Shown one piece after another: positions 21,346-31,857 of a stretch of DNA of 64,000 nucleotides (position 1 is the first letter of the stretch; each line of letters starts with the position of its first letter). Location of the stretch: positions 17,456,300-17,520,299 of the forward strand of contig CM057231.1 in the NCBI GenBank assembly GCA_029891385.1, read 5' to 3'. The notes beneath the pieces are model-generated. The model was given only the letters and a program-made list of their open reading frames with translations, made no database searches and was not told the DNA's origin. The stretch is from Erythroxylum novogranatense. Lineage: Eukaryota; Streptophyta; Magnoliopsida; Malpighiales; Erythroxylaceae. The position numbers and the translations under genes were made by a program.

Positions 21346-22819
21346 TTATTTCTTTTCCTTATTAATTAAATATTAGGTGTTGAACTTTTTTTATTATTTT
21401 TCTATAAGAATTGTTAAACTTCTAATTAACATCTTGCACTACTTTCATATATATCTTATGATAATAAATTGCTTACCATATTTCAATATTTATATGTAGT
21501 ATTATTTTATTATTAATTACTATTAATGATTAAGAATACTAGTAGTTCACTTAAATTTATGATATTTTGATCTTATATAACATTAATTTTTGGTATGATC
21601 ATCTTTTATGTCCAAAATATATTTAACAAAATTTAAATAACCTACCATATGTTTTTAACAATTTATTTAAACTATCAAAACATGATTTTACAATTTTAGA
21701 TGCTCCATTCTATATATTTTCATGAAATTTTGTATGAATAGAGGTGCGATTACTATGTATAATAGGCAATGACAATGATCATTTGTGTATTAGATCTTAT
21801 TTGGACCCTATTAGTATTTAGTTATAATTAATTGCAACTCTAATTAAAATTTAATTGAAATTAGAATTTTATTTCAATTAAATTATTGAAAGATCCAAAA
21901 TCTATTATAAATAAGCTTAGGCTCTAAAAAGTTAGCATTTCTTGTTTAATCCTCTCTATAATAATTGTAGGATTTTCTCAATACATTTATAGATACCATT
22001 AAGGGCAAGACAAGTATACAACTATGATAGTTAAAACAAGCCAATTTTATAAATGGTTTAAGGGAAAGGATTGTTAGAATTTTGAACTATGCACCATGTG
22101 CACTATATAATTACAAATGCATATGAACATGCAGGCATATATGTGTTGCAATAACTAATCATATACACATCTCTATTATAAAGTAGAAGGACCTAATTAA
22201 AGTGATATAATTTTATTTGGGGGTCTTTGTCATCTAATAGAAAAGTATGGGGATTAATATATAAATATGTGTAGAATTCTTGGGGTGTAATTAACAAGTT
22301 AATGATGGATAAATTAGTAATTACATTTATTAGATTTTTTAAATAGATGTGGTCCCTGATTGACGTATCCAAACAATTTTTATTAAGTTTGACATTAGTT
22401 CCCATTTATTGTTATGCTTTTCACCAAAACTTCCTTTCATTTGGCTTACGGATTTAGGTATGCTTTCATTATATTTCTTCTTCTCAAACAATCTTCTATG
22501 GAATATGGCAAAAGGGTCAATTTTGACTCTAAATTTTTACACTAATGGCAAATTTAACCCTAAGGTTTTATAGTATAAAAATAAAACCCTAACATTTAGA
22601 AAACATTTAAATGTAACCCTAAAATAATAAGAAAACTTATGGCTATATGACGCCATCAGTTTTCTACCAGATTATCAATAACCTAACAACTTTTATTATT
22701 AATTTATTTTTTCTATAAGTCCCATTCTGTCATATTAGATGTAACAATATGGGGCCTACTTTTTAAAAATAAAATATAAAAACATAGTTAATTTTTTACT
22801 AGGGGACCCAACCCTATTT
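21346..22819. other. AT-rich interval, nothing recognised
   Basis: No convincing gene. One perfect 12-bp inverted repeat with a 9-base loop (TTTAATTGAAAT at 21850-21861, ATTTCAATTAAA at 21871-21882) is present. Around 22510-22640 there are short repeated phrases (AACCCTAA-type) with no clear element borders. Confidence 0.45.
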
Positions 22820-23372
22820 TTAAAGAGGAACACTAATCTTGGACTCAATGAGTATAAGTTCCTTTTAAAGGTCATTGTCAATTCTGGCATTGGAGAGAAA
22901 ACTTATGCTCCTAGAATCATGTTCGACGATCGTGAAGAAAACCCCACATTAGAAGATGAAATTTTAGAGAGGGACAAGTTCTTTAAAGATAGCATCACAA
23001 AATTGTTTGCTAGGTTATGAGTTTCGACTTAAGAAATCGATGTTCTCATCGTTAACATCTCTATGTTGTTGTGCCCTCATTAACTTCCTTGATCATTGAT
23101 CACTACAAAATGCATGAGGATGTTAAGGTTTTTAACCTCACTGGTGTGGAGTGTATTGCGAGTCTTATATCCCTCAACATTAATCATAACATTTTGAAAA
23201 CTTACAAGAATGTTTATAAGTTGGTTGTCACTTCAGAGTCTTTGAGTCCTAACTGGTACATAAGCAATGATAGATTAATAATTCTCGCAAATTGTTTGTT
23301 CCTCTTTAGTGGGTGTGCAATTCTTTTAACAAACAAAACACCCCTAAGGCACTTTTGCATGTTCAAACTAAA
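22820..23372 (+). pseudogene. 3-ketoacyl-CoA synthase (KCS) pseudogene fragment
   Basis: KCS enzymes carry out the condensing step of very-long-chain fatty acid elongation at the endoplasmic reticulum. The frame from about 22844 reads VNSGIGEKTYAPRIMF, REENPTLEDEILERDKFF, then two stops (near 23017 and 23029), EIDVLIVNISML, a frameshift near 23070, then PSLTSLIIDHYKMHEDVKVF, NLTGVECIASLISLN, VTSESLSPNWY, NDRLIILANCLF and GCAILLTNK. These are the central KCS motifs, with the active-site Cys still present in GVEC. The fragment stops after MFKLK, exactly where Copia element 2 begins. Both ends of the gene are missing. The match is specific to KCS, but which paralogue cannot be told. Confidence 0.88.
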
Positions 23373-24408
23373 TGATAAAGCAAACAAAGATAAGAAGGGG
23401 TTGAATTAAGTGTAAAAAAAGATTTGCAATGTACTTAAAAATGATAATATCCTTATGAAAACAATAAGTCTATAAATAGAAGGGTCCTATCAACTTTCAA
23501 AAAGATCCTATTTATGTTGAAAATAAAAGGATCTTGTTAATTGAAAGGAGTTTGTTAGCGCTTAAAAAGAAAGGATCCTGTTAATCGATAGGAGCCTTTT
23601 AACGCTTAAAACGAAAGGACTCTATTAAGCCATAGGAGTTTGTTAATTGTATTTAAAAAAATAAAAGGAACCTCTTGCAATAAAAAACAGAAGGAGCCTA
23701 TTGTAAAACCAAAGGAGCTTGTTGCATGTTTGAAAACACAAGCACTATAATGCAAAAATTTGAAAGTTAAGAGAGAGAGAGAGTGACACAGTCAATTTAT
23801 ACTGGTTTGGCTTATAATGAAGCCTACGTTTAGTCCCCTAGTATTCAACTTTAGTATTTCATTAAGTAGTAAATTTTCACAAGCCTCTGTAAGCTAACAA
23901 GTACATATTTTCAAGGTTCTTCAACCTTCCACACTTGTAGTGTTTAACAAACCTATACAAGCTCATAACTAGAAAAGTATAAAACATTTTTCAGTCTCTC
24001 TTAATAAAGTGATTTCATTTTCTAAGGCACAAGGAGTTTGATATAATTTTCAAGAATATTGATGCTGCTAAGATATTTTGCAAATCTCAATATATTGCAA
24101 ATGCAATGGCTCTTCCTTAAGTAGACATTTTCTTCAACTAGTCATAACTTAATATTTGATATAATCTCTGTTGAAATCTTTCCAAAGCTAATTATTTGAA
24201 TTAGTAAGATCATTTCGAATGCCATGGAACCATTTCTAATTAGGTAAGTTCATAAAGAAGGTTCTCGCAAAAAAGGAGTAGTTATCCTATGATTTAATTT
24301 TATTTTAAGAATTATATCGTTGTCTATATAAGGAAATAAATCAAATTTGAAATTTGAAATATTATAAAGTTATCATCAAAATCGTTAAACAAAAACCTTG
24401 AGCAAACA
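23373..24408 (-). repeat. Copia 2 3' LTR with AGGAGCCT motif array
   Basis: On the minus strand the LTR starts TGTTTGCTCAAGG and ends about TTTGCTTTATCA, after an AATTCAACCCCTTC block like the AATTCAACCCCCCTTC end of Copia 1. Between 23480 and 23725 (plus-strand reading) about eleven copies of a motif near AAAGGAGCCTGTT occur, spaced 18-30 bp (for example near 23545, 23570, 23589, 23614, 23632, 23665, 23690 and 23711). The 23373 border rests on the KCS fragment stopping there. No second LTR exists to confirm it. Confidence 0.7.
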
Positions 24409-24821
24409 ATCTGTCTTTTTTTGATGATGACAAACAATAATAGATATATTTTCAAAATTTAAATAATAATAAATAATTTCGAAAGATACTTGTAATCTTT
24501 ATATTTTAAGACATAATTAGAAGGAGCTTTTCTTCTAAAGAAAGGAGCCTATCATTTGTATATCACAGATTTTAACTTCACAACAGTTAGGATATAATGC
24601 ATCATAGCTATATAACATCAAGATCAAATATATCATTAAGGAAACATTGAAAATATATCACAGATACAAGTACATATTATCAACTTTACTCTTCCCTTTG
24701 TCATTATCCAAAAAAATAAAGGGAGAGAACGTGCAAAAATATCATACGTATGTAAGAAATATCCAAGTGAAAATAAAAACAAAGTTACTTAAGAGAGTCA
24801 AAAAGTTTTTTAAAAAATAAT
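24409..24821 (-). promoter_or_regulatory. Copia 2 3' noncoding region with degenerate purine tracts
   Basis: Minus-strand reading gives AATGACAAAGGGAAGAGT near 24705-24680 and, next to the LTR, CATCATCAAAAAAAGACAGA, a decayed form of the CAAAAAGGGGGAGA primer tract of Copia 1. Two more AGGAGC motifs lie at 24522-24552. Confidence 0.6.
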
Positions 24822-24893
24822 TTACATGTCCAAGATTTGGTTTTGCAAGTTATCAATTTGTTCAGACATTTGATCCTGATTAGAGAAAATGTC
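24822..24893 (-). pseudogene. Copia 2 accessory gene, C-terminal end
   Basis: The frame reads QDQMSEQIDNLQNQILDM and then a stop at 24822-24824. It is the coiled-coil tail of the accessory protein, cut from its main part by Gypsy element 1. The ATGTC duplication marks the cut. Confidence 0.7.
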
Positions 24894-25524
24894 TGTAGCG
24901 CCTCCTCTCCGTAGAGTATACACCGGGACGCCCGTAGGTCATACCGATGCATAACCTACGATGAGGGTGCACTATGATTCGATCATTTCTATAATCCACA
25001 TGGCATCAATGTAATTAAACCATAATATCAAACTCGCTAGATTTTAAAACCCAAAGATACTTTTCATTCCATTCCTTCAAAACCACGAGTTCACAATTCT
25101 ATCCGATTACAACTGTACATAATCAAAAGGACTAACATAACTCCTAACTATATCATCCCCCAAAATATCCCAGCTGACTGACCTGTGAGTCATGCTCCTC
25201 TCGTCGACACTCACACAGCAGGAAAAGTCTCACTAACTGGAGCTAGGAGACAACTATCGTTGTCCTGAAAAATAAATGCAACGTTGGGTGAGTTTGCGAA
25301 CTCAGTGAGAAACCATCATCGATGGTCCACCTAACTTATGCATATCTAGACAATCACAAAATACCGTACATATATCACAAACAGAAATCACATGTAGTCA
25401 ATTTCACATTTATATGGCGATAAGCCTTTCACACAATTCACATTTGAACATTCATATATGCAATGTGCATGTGACTCTTTCATTTTCTTTCGTTATTGTG
25501 ACCGTGCGCCTGAGCTCATATACG

Positions 25525-25631
25525 TTGAGCCAGAGGCTCTAAAAACATTGGGCTTGAAAGCCCTAATACATTGAGCATAAAGCTCTGAAAATCGTTGGGC
25601 TCGAGGCCTTATGCGTTGAGCTTAAAGCTCT
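25525..25631 (-). repeat. Five-unit hairpin array in Gypsy 1 3' LTR
   Basis: Units 20-26 bp apart read TTGAGCCAGAGGCTCT, TTGGGCTTGAAAGCCCT, TTGAGCATAAAGCTCT, TTGGGCTCGAGGCCTT and TTGAGCTTAAAGCTCT. Each is a small inverted repeat. GAGC pairs with GCTC and GGGC with GCCC, so both arms changed together between units. Confidence 0.85.
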
Positions 25632-26270
25632 AGATACGGTGACTGCACCGGTCACAACTGCCTTTATATGATCATACTGTTATGCATGTATGCACATGTC
25701 CAATTTACAATACATGCATCACACTAAAACTTCATATACCTAATTCTCACCATTTGGAACCAATTATGAACAATTTATACACAATTAACACTTCTATATC
25801 ACAGTCCAAATATTTCGAACACCTGTGGTCCGAAATCAATCAAACAAACACATAGAATCCATCCTTAACTCCACATGGCATAATTGCATAGAATTTAAAC
25901 ACATATAGGTTGAGAAACCAACTAGGTTACTCACCTTAGAACTTCCGAGCTACTACCGGGAAGTCTCGCCTACGTCGGACGATTGGCGATCCACCTAAGC
26001 TGCTACAATGATCATAATATCCAAATATTACTAATTATACCAATTTCAATAATTAAGGATGCATATGTATCGAATAATGTACGTACTATACATGTTATGA
26101 CATTTTCGACCCTAATCCTAAATTATCTCAATACCGCGAGTTCACTCTAATCCATAGCGATTCCTAATACCATAATTCAATTGACTATACTCCAATCAAT
26201 TTCTAACTAATCCCAATTTAAACTCAAAATTCTCTAATTAAACACATCATTTTCGGCCTAAAGAAGCGCC

Positions 26271-26450
26271 CTCGTCGCGGCGCCTGATCCCTTGCCGCGG
26301 CGTGAAATCTTCTGCTCGTCACGACGTGCACTGCTGCTCGTCACGACGTGCAGATAAAAATCCGCTTGCCGCGGCGCATACATCCACTCGTCGCGGCGTG
26401 CGCCCGAAATCAACTCGTCGCGACGTGTTCATCACACGTCCCGACGTGCG
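26271..26450. repeat. CpG-rich palindrome array in Gypsy 1 3' LTR
   Basis: CGTCGCGGCG, CCGCGGCG, CGTCACGACG and CGTCGCGACG-type palindromes recur every 15-35 bp in otherwise AT-rich sequence, about nine units, often followed by TG or TGC. Confidence 0.85.
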
Positions 26451-27550
26451 AACCCAAATTGCGTCCGAAACCCAGAAATTTCCCAGATTTTCTGATATAA
26501 TTCCATCGAAATCCATTCTAAACACTCCTAAACAACTTCCTATACTTAACACATCTCATTCTTAACCTTCAATCCACCAAATAACCATTATCCTTAAATT
26601 CAATATTAAAATCAACGAAAACATCATTGAAAATCCTAACTTTCCAAATCCTTAAATATTCAAACTAAATCATTCATATAACTAAATCAATCAATCAAAC
26701 TATATAAGGCAAGAAAGAAGTAACTTACTTGATTAAAACCTCAAATCTTCAAGGATCACACCAAACTCCAACTCACACACCCACGGCAATCACCCAAACA
26801 AAACCCATTTTCAATTCTTCTTTACCCACTCCAAAGCAACAAATCAATTCAAGGCAAAGGAAGGGACAATTGGCAAGAAGGAATCAAGAAGCAAATCAAA
26901 GAAGAAATCACGATGGAGGAAGGAAGAAACTTCAAATTTTTCTTTCACAGGAAGCAAGCATCGTGATTGGCAATTTTCAAAGGAATAAGTTTATAAACCT
27001 AAAGGATTTAAGGCTTGTTTGGCAAATCTAATTGCCACAAGTCCGATCCGAACCACCTCGAGTCAGTTTCTAATTCTAATTTCTTCCGAATCCCAATAAC
27101 TATGAATAATAACTCCTAAAATCATAACTCCAATTATCTCCTGCCAATTTTCAATCAATCTCAGAACCGAAATTCAATTAATCAGTCATTATGCACATTT
27201 TCCGGTCCGGACCTATTGCTCCAAAAAATTCCAAAAAAATTCCTATAAATTCCCAAAAATATAAATTGCATAATCCTACACTCCAATTTCATAATTGAAA
27301 TCCCTAAAATTCAATTTGACACTCCAATTCACTAATCGAAGTACAATTAACCTTAAAATCACAAAATCTCCGACTTTCACAATCCGGTCGAAAATCTGTC
27401 ATACAGGCATGTACATACATATGCTAGTGCAATAATAATCATTTATCACTAATATAGAGGCTATGAATGCATATGCAAATCAAATTATAAATGCACCCAG
27501 TCTAAATTCATCCAAATTACCGATATGCCCTTCATACCGGTAACGGGATG

Positions 27551-28850
27551 TTACAATTCTCCCCTCCTAATAAAAATTTCGTCCCGAAATTTCTTACCTG
27601 ACTGATGGAACAGATGAGGGTACTGTCTCCTCATGTGCTCCTCAGTCTCCCAAGTCGCCTCCTCAGATGAGTGGTTCTTCCAAAGGACTTTCACCAATGG
27701 AATCACCCGGCTCCTCAACTGCTTGACCCGCGATCCTATAATCTGCACCGGCTCCTCTACGTAACTCAAATCACTCGCTATCTCTATCATGTGGGTCGGG
27801 TCTGATCTATACCGTCTGAGCATACTCACGTGGAACACATCATGAAGCTGCGACATCTCACTCGGCAAGGCCAATCTATAGGCCAACAGTCCAATCCTCT
27901 CAGTAATCTCATACGGACCGATATACCGAGGACTCAACTTGCCTTTACGGCCAAATCTGAGAACTCCTTTCCACGGAGACACTCTAAGGAACACTCTATC
28001 ACCCACAACATACTCCATCACTCTCCGATGCTGATCCACATAGCTCTTCTGCCTATCCTGAGCTGCCTTGATGCAACTCCGAATCAACTTTACCTTATCC
28101 ACTGTATCCTGGATCAACTCGGGACCCTCTAACATCCTCGTACCCTCTTCATCCCAATAAAGAGGTGACCTACACTGCCTCCCATACAAAGCCTCATAAG
28201 GAGCCATCCCAATACTACTCTGATACTGATTGTTGTACGCGAACTCAATCAGAGCCAAATACTGATCCTATGTACCTCGGAACTCCAATACACAAGCTCT
28301 CAACATATCCTCAATAGTCTGAATAGTCCTCTCACTCTACCCATCAGTCTGAGGATGAAACGTTGTACTGAAGTTCAACCTCGTACCCAAAGCCGACTGC
28401 AAACTCCTCCAAAACCTCGAAGTAAACCTGGGATCCCTATCTGAAACTATAGACACTGGAACCCTATGCAGTCTCACTATCTCCGCCACATACTTCTGGG
28501 CCAACTGATCGAGAGTATTGCTCTCCCTCACTGGCAAAAAGTGAGCCGATTTAGTCAACCGATTCACTATGACCCAGATCGCATCATGTTGCCTCGGCGT
28601 CCTAGGCAATCCTATAATGAAATCCATCGTAATGCGCTCCCATTTCCACTCCGGAATGGGTAACGAATGCAACCTCCCTACTGGAGCCTGGTGCTCAGCC
28701 TTAACCTGCTGGCACGTCAGACACCGAGAAACATACTCTGCTACCTGCCTCTTCATACCTGGCCACCAGAAATGTAACTTAAGAGTGCGATACATCTTGG
28801 TGACACCAGGGTGCATGGCATAAGCAGCCAAATGATCCTCCTCCAAGATC
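27551..28850 (-). pseudogene. Gypsy 1 integrase and chromodomain
   Basis: From about 28850 the frame enters integrase at [13 protein letters not shown], keeping the His/Cys zinc site (HPG...CLTCQQVK). The core follows with [21 protein letters not shown] and [12 protein letters not shown], up to HPQTDG, then a stop near 28336. Another stop lies near 28262. From 28258 it is open again: EFAYNNQYQSS, the GPYEITERIG and LHDVFHVSMLRRY segments of the C-terminal domain, then a chromodomain (DLSYVEEPVQI, LVKVLWKNHSSEEATWETE, YPHLF) of the type that would guide insertion to marked chromatin. The frame runs through the purine tract and takes its stop from the first bases of the LTR. Confidence 0.92.
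27556..27570 (-). promoter_or_regulatory. Gypsy 1 polypurine tract
   Basis: TTAGGAGGGGAGAAT on the minus strand, directly before the 3' LTR. Confidence 0.8.
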
Positions 28851-30107
28851 TCACGCCTCAGATTCAGCTCTCGCTGACTCAACAAGTACCTCAAGCTCTT
28901 ATGATCAGTGAAGATCTGGAACGTCTCCCCATACAAATAATGTCTCCAGATCTTCAAAGCAAACACAACTGCAGCTAACTCCAAGTCATGCACTGGGTAA
29001 TTAATCTCATGGGATCTCAACTGTCTCGAAGAATAAGCTATAACTCTCCCATGCTGCATCAATACACATCCTAAACCCTGCTGCGAAGCATCACTAAAAA
29101 CCTCAAAACCTCCTGCTCTAGATGGTAGGGCTAACACCGGTGCCGTAGCCAACCGATATATCAGCTCCTCAAAACTCCTATGACACTCATCAGTCCATCT
29201 GAAGGCCACACTCTTCCTCAGAAGTTTTGTCAAAGGGGCTGAGATTACAGAAAACCCCTCGACAAACCTCCGATAATAACCTGCCAATCTGAGGAAACTC
29301 CTCAACTCTGACACGTTCCTCGGAATCTCCCAATTCCTCACTGCCTCAATCTTATGAGGATCCACCCGGATACCCTCACCAGACACAATGTGGCCTAGGA
29401 ACACTACCTCATCCAGCCAAAATTCACACTTAGTAAATTTCGCATACAACTGCCTATCCCTCATAATCTGCAGCACTATCCTCAGATGCTCCGCATGCTT
29501 CTGTCTATCTCTCGAATACACCAGAATATCATCAATAAATACAATAACAAATTGATCCAGGTAGGGCTGAAAGACTCTATTCATCAAAGCCATGAAGGCT
29601 GCCGGGGTATTAGTCAACCCAAACGGCATCACTAAGAACTCGAAATGCCCATACCTGCTCCTGAAAGCACTCTTAGGTACATCGGCCTCTGCAATCCTCA
29701 ACTGATAATATCCGGATCTCAAATCCAACTTGGTAAACACCTAAGCTCCCTGCAACTGATCAAATAAATCATCGATCCTAGGCAGTGGGTACTTATTCTT
29801 AACTGTAACCCGATTCAGATGCCTATAATCGATGCACAGCCTCATAGTCCCGTCCTTCTTCTTCACAAACAACATTGGAGCTCCTCGGGCGAAACACTCG
29901 GCTTGCTAAACCCTTATCCAACAACTCCTGCAACTGAGCCTTAAGCTCCCTCAGTTCCACCGGTGCCATCCTATACGGAGGTATCGATATAGGAGCGGTA
30001 CCTAGAACGAGGTCTATCTCAAACTCGATTTCCCGATCCGGCGGCAGACCCGGTAACTCCTCGGGAAACACATCTAGAAATTCCCTGACTACGGGAACAT
30101 CCTGCAA
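28850..30107 (-). pseudogene. Gypsy 1 reverse transcriptase and RNase H
   Basis: The start has [20 protein letters not shown], the usual linker after protease, then [15 protein letters not shown] frameshift near 29885 and a stop near 29741 break the first third. From 29740: [32 protein letters not shown] and the active site FIDDILVYS (FIDD at residues 68-71 of that frame). RNase H follows: [28 protein letters not shown] and [13 protein letters not shown]. Right after ELNLRR the sequence jumps into integrase, so the end of RNase H and the link to integrase, roughly a hundred codons in relatives, are deleted. Confidence 0.93.
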
Positions 30108-30110
30108 TCT

Positions 30111-30679
30111 CTACTCAACTCTGGTATCCACTACATGAGTCAGATAGGTCTCACAACCTCCCTGCATCAATCTCAGAGCACTTATAAATGAGATCATCCT
30201 AGCTGGCACTGTCTGACTAACACCTCGAAACATAGCTCTCGGCTGATCAGGAGACTCTAACACAACCTCCTTGGTATAACAATCCAGAATAGCTCTATGG
30301 GCAGGGAGCCAGTCCATCCCCAAAATCAAATCAAATCAATCTCTCTCAGAGGCAACACTATCAGGTCTGCACTCAACTTCGACTGATCAATCATAATCGG
30401 ACACCTCTTGCAGACCTCTCCCAGAACTGTAGCGCTACCTAGAGATGTACTCACCTCCAGCCCATACTGTAACATCTCCCCATCCACATGCAATCTACAT
30501 GCCAAATGCGGTGCAATAAAAGAATGCGTGGACCCTGGATCTATCAATGCATAAACCTCAATATCAAAGAGCATAAGCAAACCTGCAACCACATCTGGAG
30601 AATCTTGGGCCTCCCGCCTGGTCATAGCGTAGACCCTGGCCTGGGACTGTGACCTACTGCCTCGTCCCTCGGTCCCCAC
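30111..30679 (-). pseudogene. Gypsy 1 aspartic protease
   Basis: ALIDPGSTHSFI holds the catalytic Asp; chromoviruses usually have D-T-G or D-P/S-G-S-T-H-S-F here. PIMIDQSKLSADLIVLPLRE and, after a frameshift near 30328, MILGMDWLPAHRAILDC follow, a standard end for this domain. It would cut the polyprotein. The frameshift disables it. Confidence 0.9.
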
Positions 30680-30745
30680 AAAAGAATCTCCACCTCTACC
30701 TCGGGCTTTGCCTCGGCCCCTAAATCCAGGTCCACCGCTACGGCT

Positions 30746-31735
30746 CTACTGCACCGTCAAACTACTACCTGCTCTCCCACTAGTAGCTGACTGAACTCCC
30801 AAAGTCAGAGGACAACTCCGAATCATATGGTCCATAGATCCACATGCTAAACAGGCTCCTGTCACTCTCCAGCACTCTCCACTGTGCCTCTTATCACAAT
30901 ATACACAGACTGGCAAAGCCTGTCCTGATCCTCTGCCACTACTACTGCCACTACCGATCTGCCCAAATCTCCCTTTCTGAACAAAACCCGACTGTCTAAA
31001 TCCTCCTGCTGATCTGAATCTGCTCTGGTGTCTGCTCAAGCTCCTACCAGAGCTACCCTGACTATCACTAGATCGCTTACCTCCAGAGCCCTGACCAGTC
31101 TCAGCTCGGCTCTGTCCCAGAAGCTGCTCTATCCTCACGGCAGCTGCTCTCAACTCCACAAAGGTGCTCATATCTGACCGGGCTAACTTGGTACGAATCT
31201 CCAAATTAAGCCCTCCCTCGAATCTCTGGCACCTATTAGCCTCAGAGGAAATCAGAACAGAAGCATATGCCGACAACTCATTAAACCTAACCTCATAATC
31301 GGCCACTGTCATCGACCCCTGTCTCAGTTCAAAGAACTCCTGCATCTTCATTTCCAAATAGACCTTGGGCATGAAATTATCTCGAAAAGCTCTCAGAAAA
31401 TCAGCCCAAGTCAACACACAAGGCCTGGTGGAACTACCCGGGACAGTCTTCCACCAGCGATAAGCGGACCTGCAAAGAAAGAAACAAGATAATCAAGCGC
31501 TCCTCAGGGTCACAATCCATCTGATCGAGGACTCGCTCGGTCCTCTCCAACCATCCCTCAGCCTCAGCAGGGTCTGTACTGCCATAGAAATCCACAGCTC
31601 CCTGCTTATGCAAACGATCATACCTCCGCTCCCGTCTCATGGGAACTCTAGGAGGCTGCTCCTCGTATAGAGGCACTGAAGACTCCCTACTCGCTCCGAT
31701 TGATCCTTGGTCAGCTGGTTGATCTACCTAATCAC
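30746..31735 (-). pseudogene. Gypsy 1 gag
   Basis: HKQGAVDFYGSTDPAEAEGW and RTERVLDQMDCDPEERL mark the retrotransposon gag core, and LTWADFLRAFRDNFMP, RQGSMTVADYEVRFNELSAY and RFEGGL follow after a frameshift near 31430-31480. A Ser/Gly/Arg-rich region leads to a CX2C-type knuckle region, CVYCDKRHSGEC and CLACGSMDHMIRSC (CX2CX4HX4C). The frame cannot be traced to a clean start codon: upstream of 31676 it meets a stop near 31727. Confidence 0.9.
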
Positions 31736-31840
31736 CAAGAACGGATGACCTACAATAAAACCACAATTCTGATCAATTTCTTGCTTTTCTTACTGAAATT
31801 CAAGCCTAAAATACACTATGCCCAAAAGAGGCCAAACCAT

Positions 31841-31852
31841 GCTCTGATACCA
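31841..31852 (-). promoter_or_regulatory. Gypsy 1 primer binding site
   Basis: TGGTATCAGAGC on the minus strand, five bases after the 5' LTR end, complementary to initiator tRNA-Met. Confidence 0.92.
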
Positions 31853-31857
31853 CCTAA

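Larger units (their letters stand above)
24894..27555 (-). repeat. Gypsy 1 3' LTR
   Basis: On the minus strand it begins TGTAACATCCCGTTACCGG and ends GGAGGCGCTACA. It contains the conserved palindrome block (25286-25328), the hairpin array (25525-25631) and the CpG-rich palindrome array (26271-26450). The open frames at 26302-26565 and 26729-27031 are LTR sequence, not genes: the second recurs unchanged in the other LTR. Confidence 0.95.

Noticed and set aside
21850..21882. 12-bp inverted repeat as a terminator or MITE
   Set aside because: Very AT-rich and short, no terminal duplication, expected by chance in this composition.
25525..25631. Regularly spaced short repeats resembling a CRISPR array
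   Set aside because: Units are hairpins of changing sequence without unique spacers, inside a plant LTR.
26302..26565. Open frames in the GC-rich LTR arrays (also 42290-42550, 50048-50496 and 51732-51947)
   Set aside because: They follow CpG palindrome repeats inside LTRs, differ between LTR copies and have no protein motif.
26729..27031. 100-residue frame found twice (also 33669-33971)
   Set aside because: The two copies are the matching parts of the two LTRs of Gypsy 1. Similarity reflects recent duplication, not coding selection.
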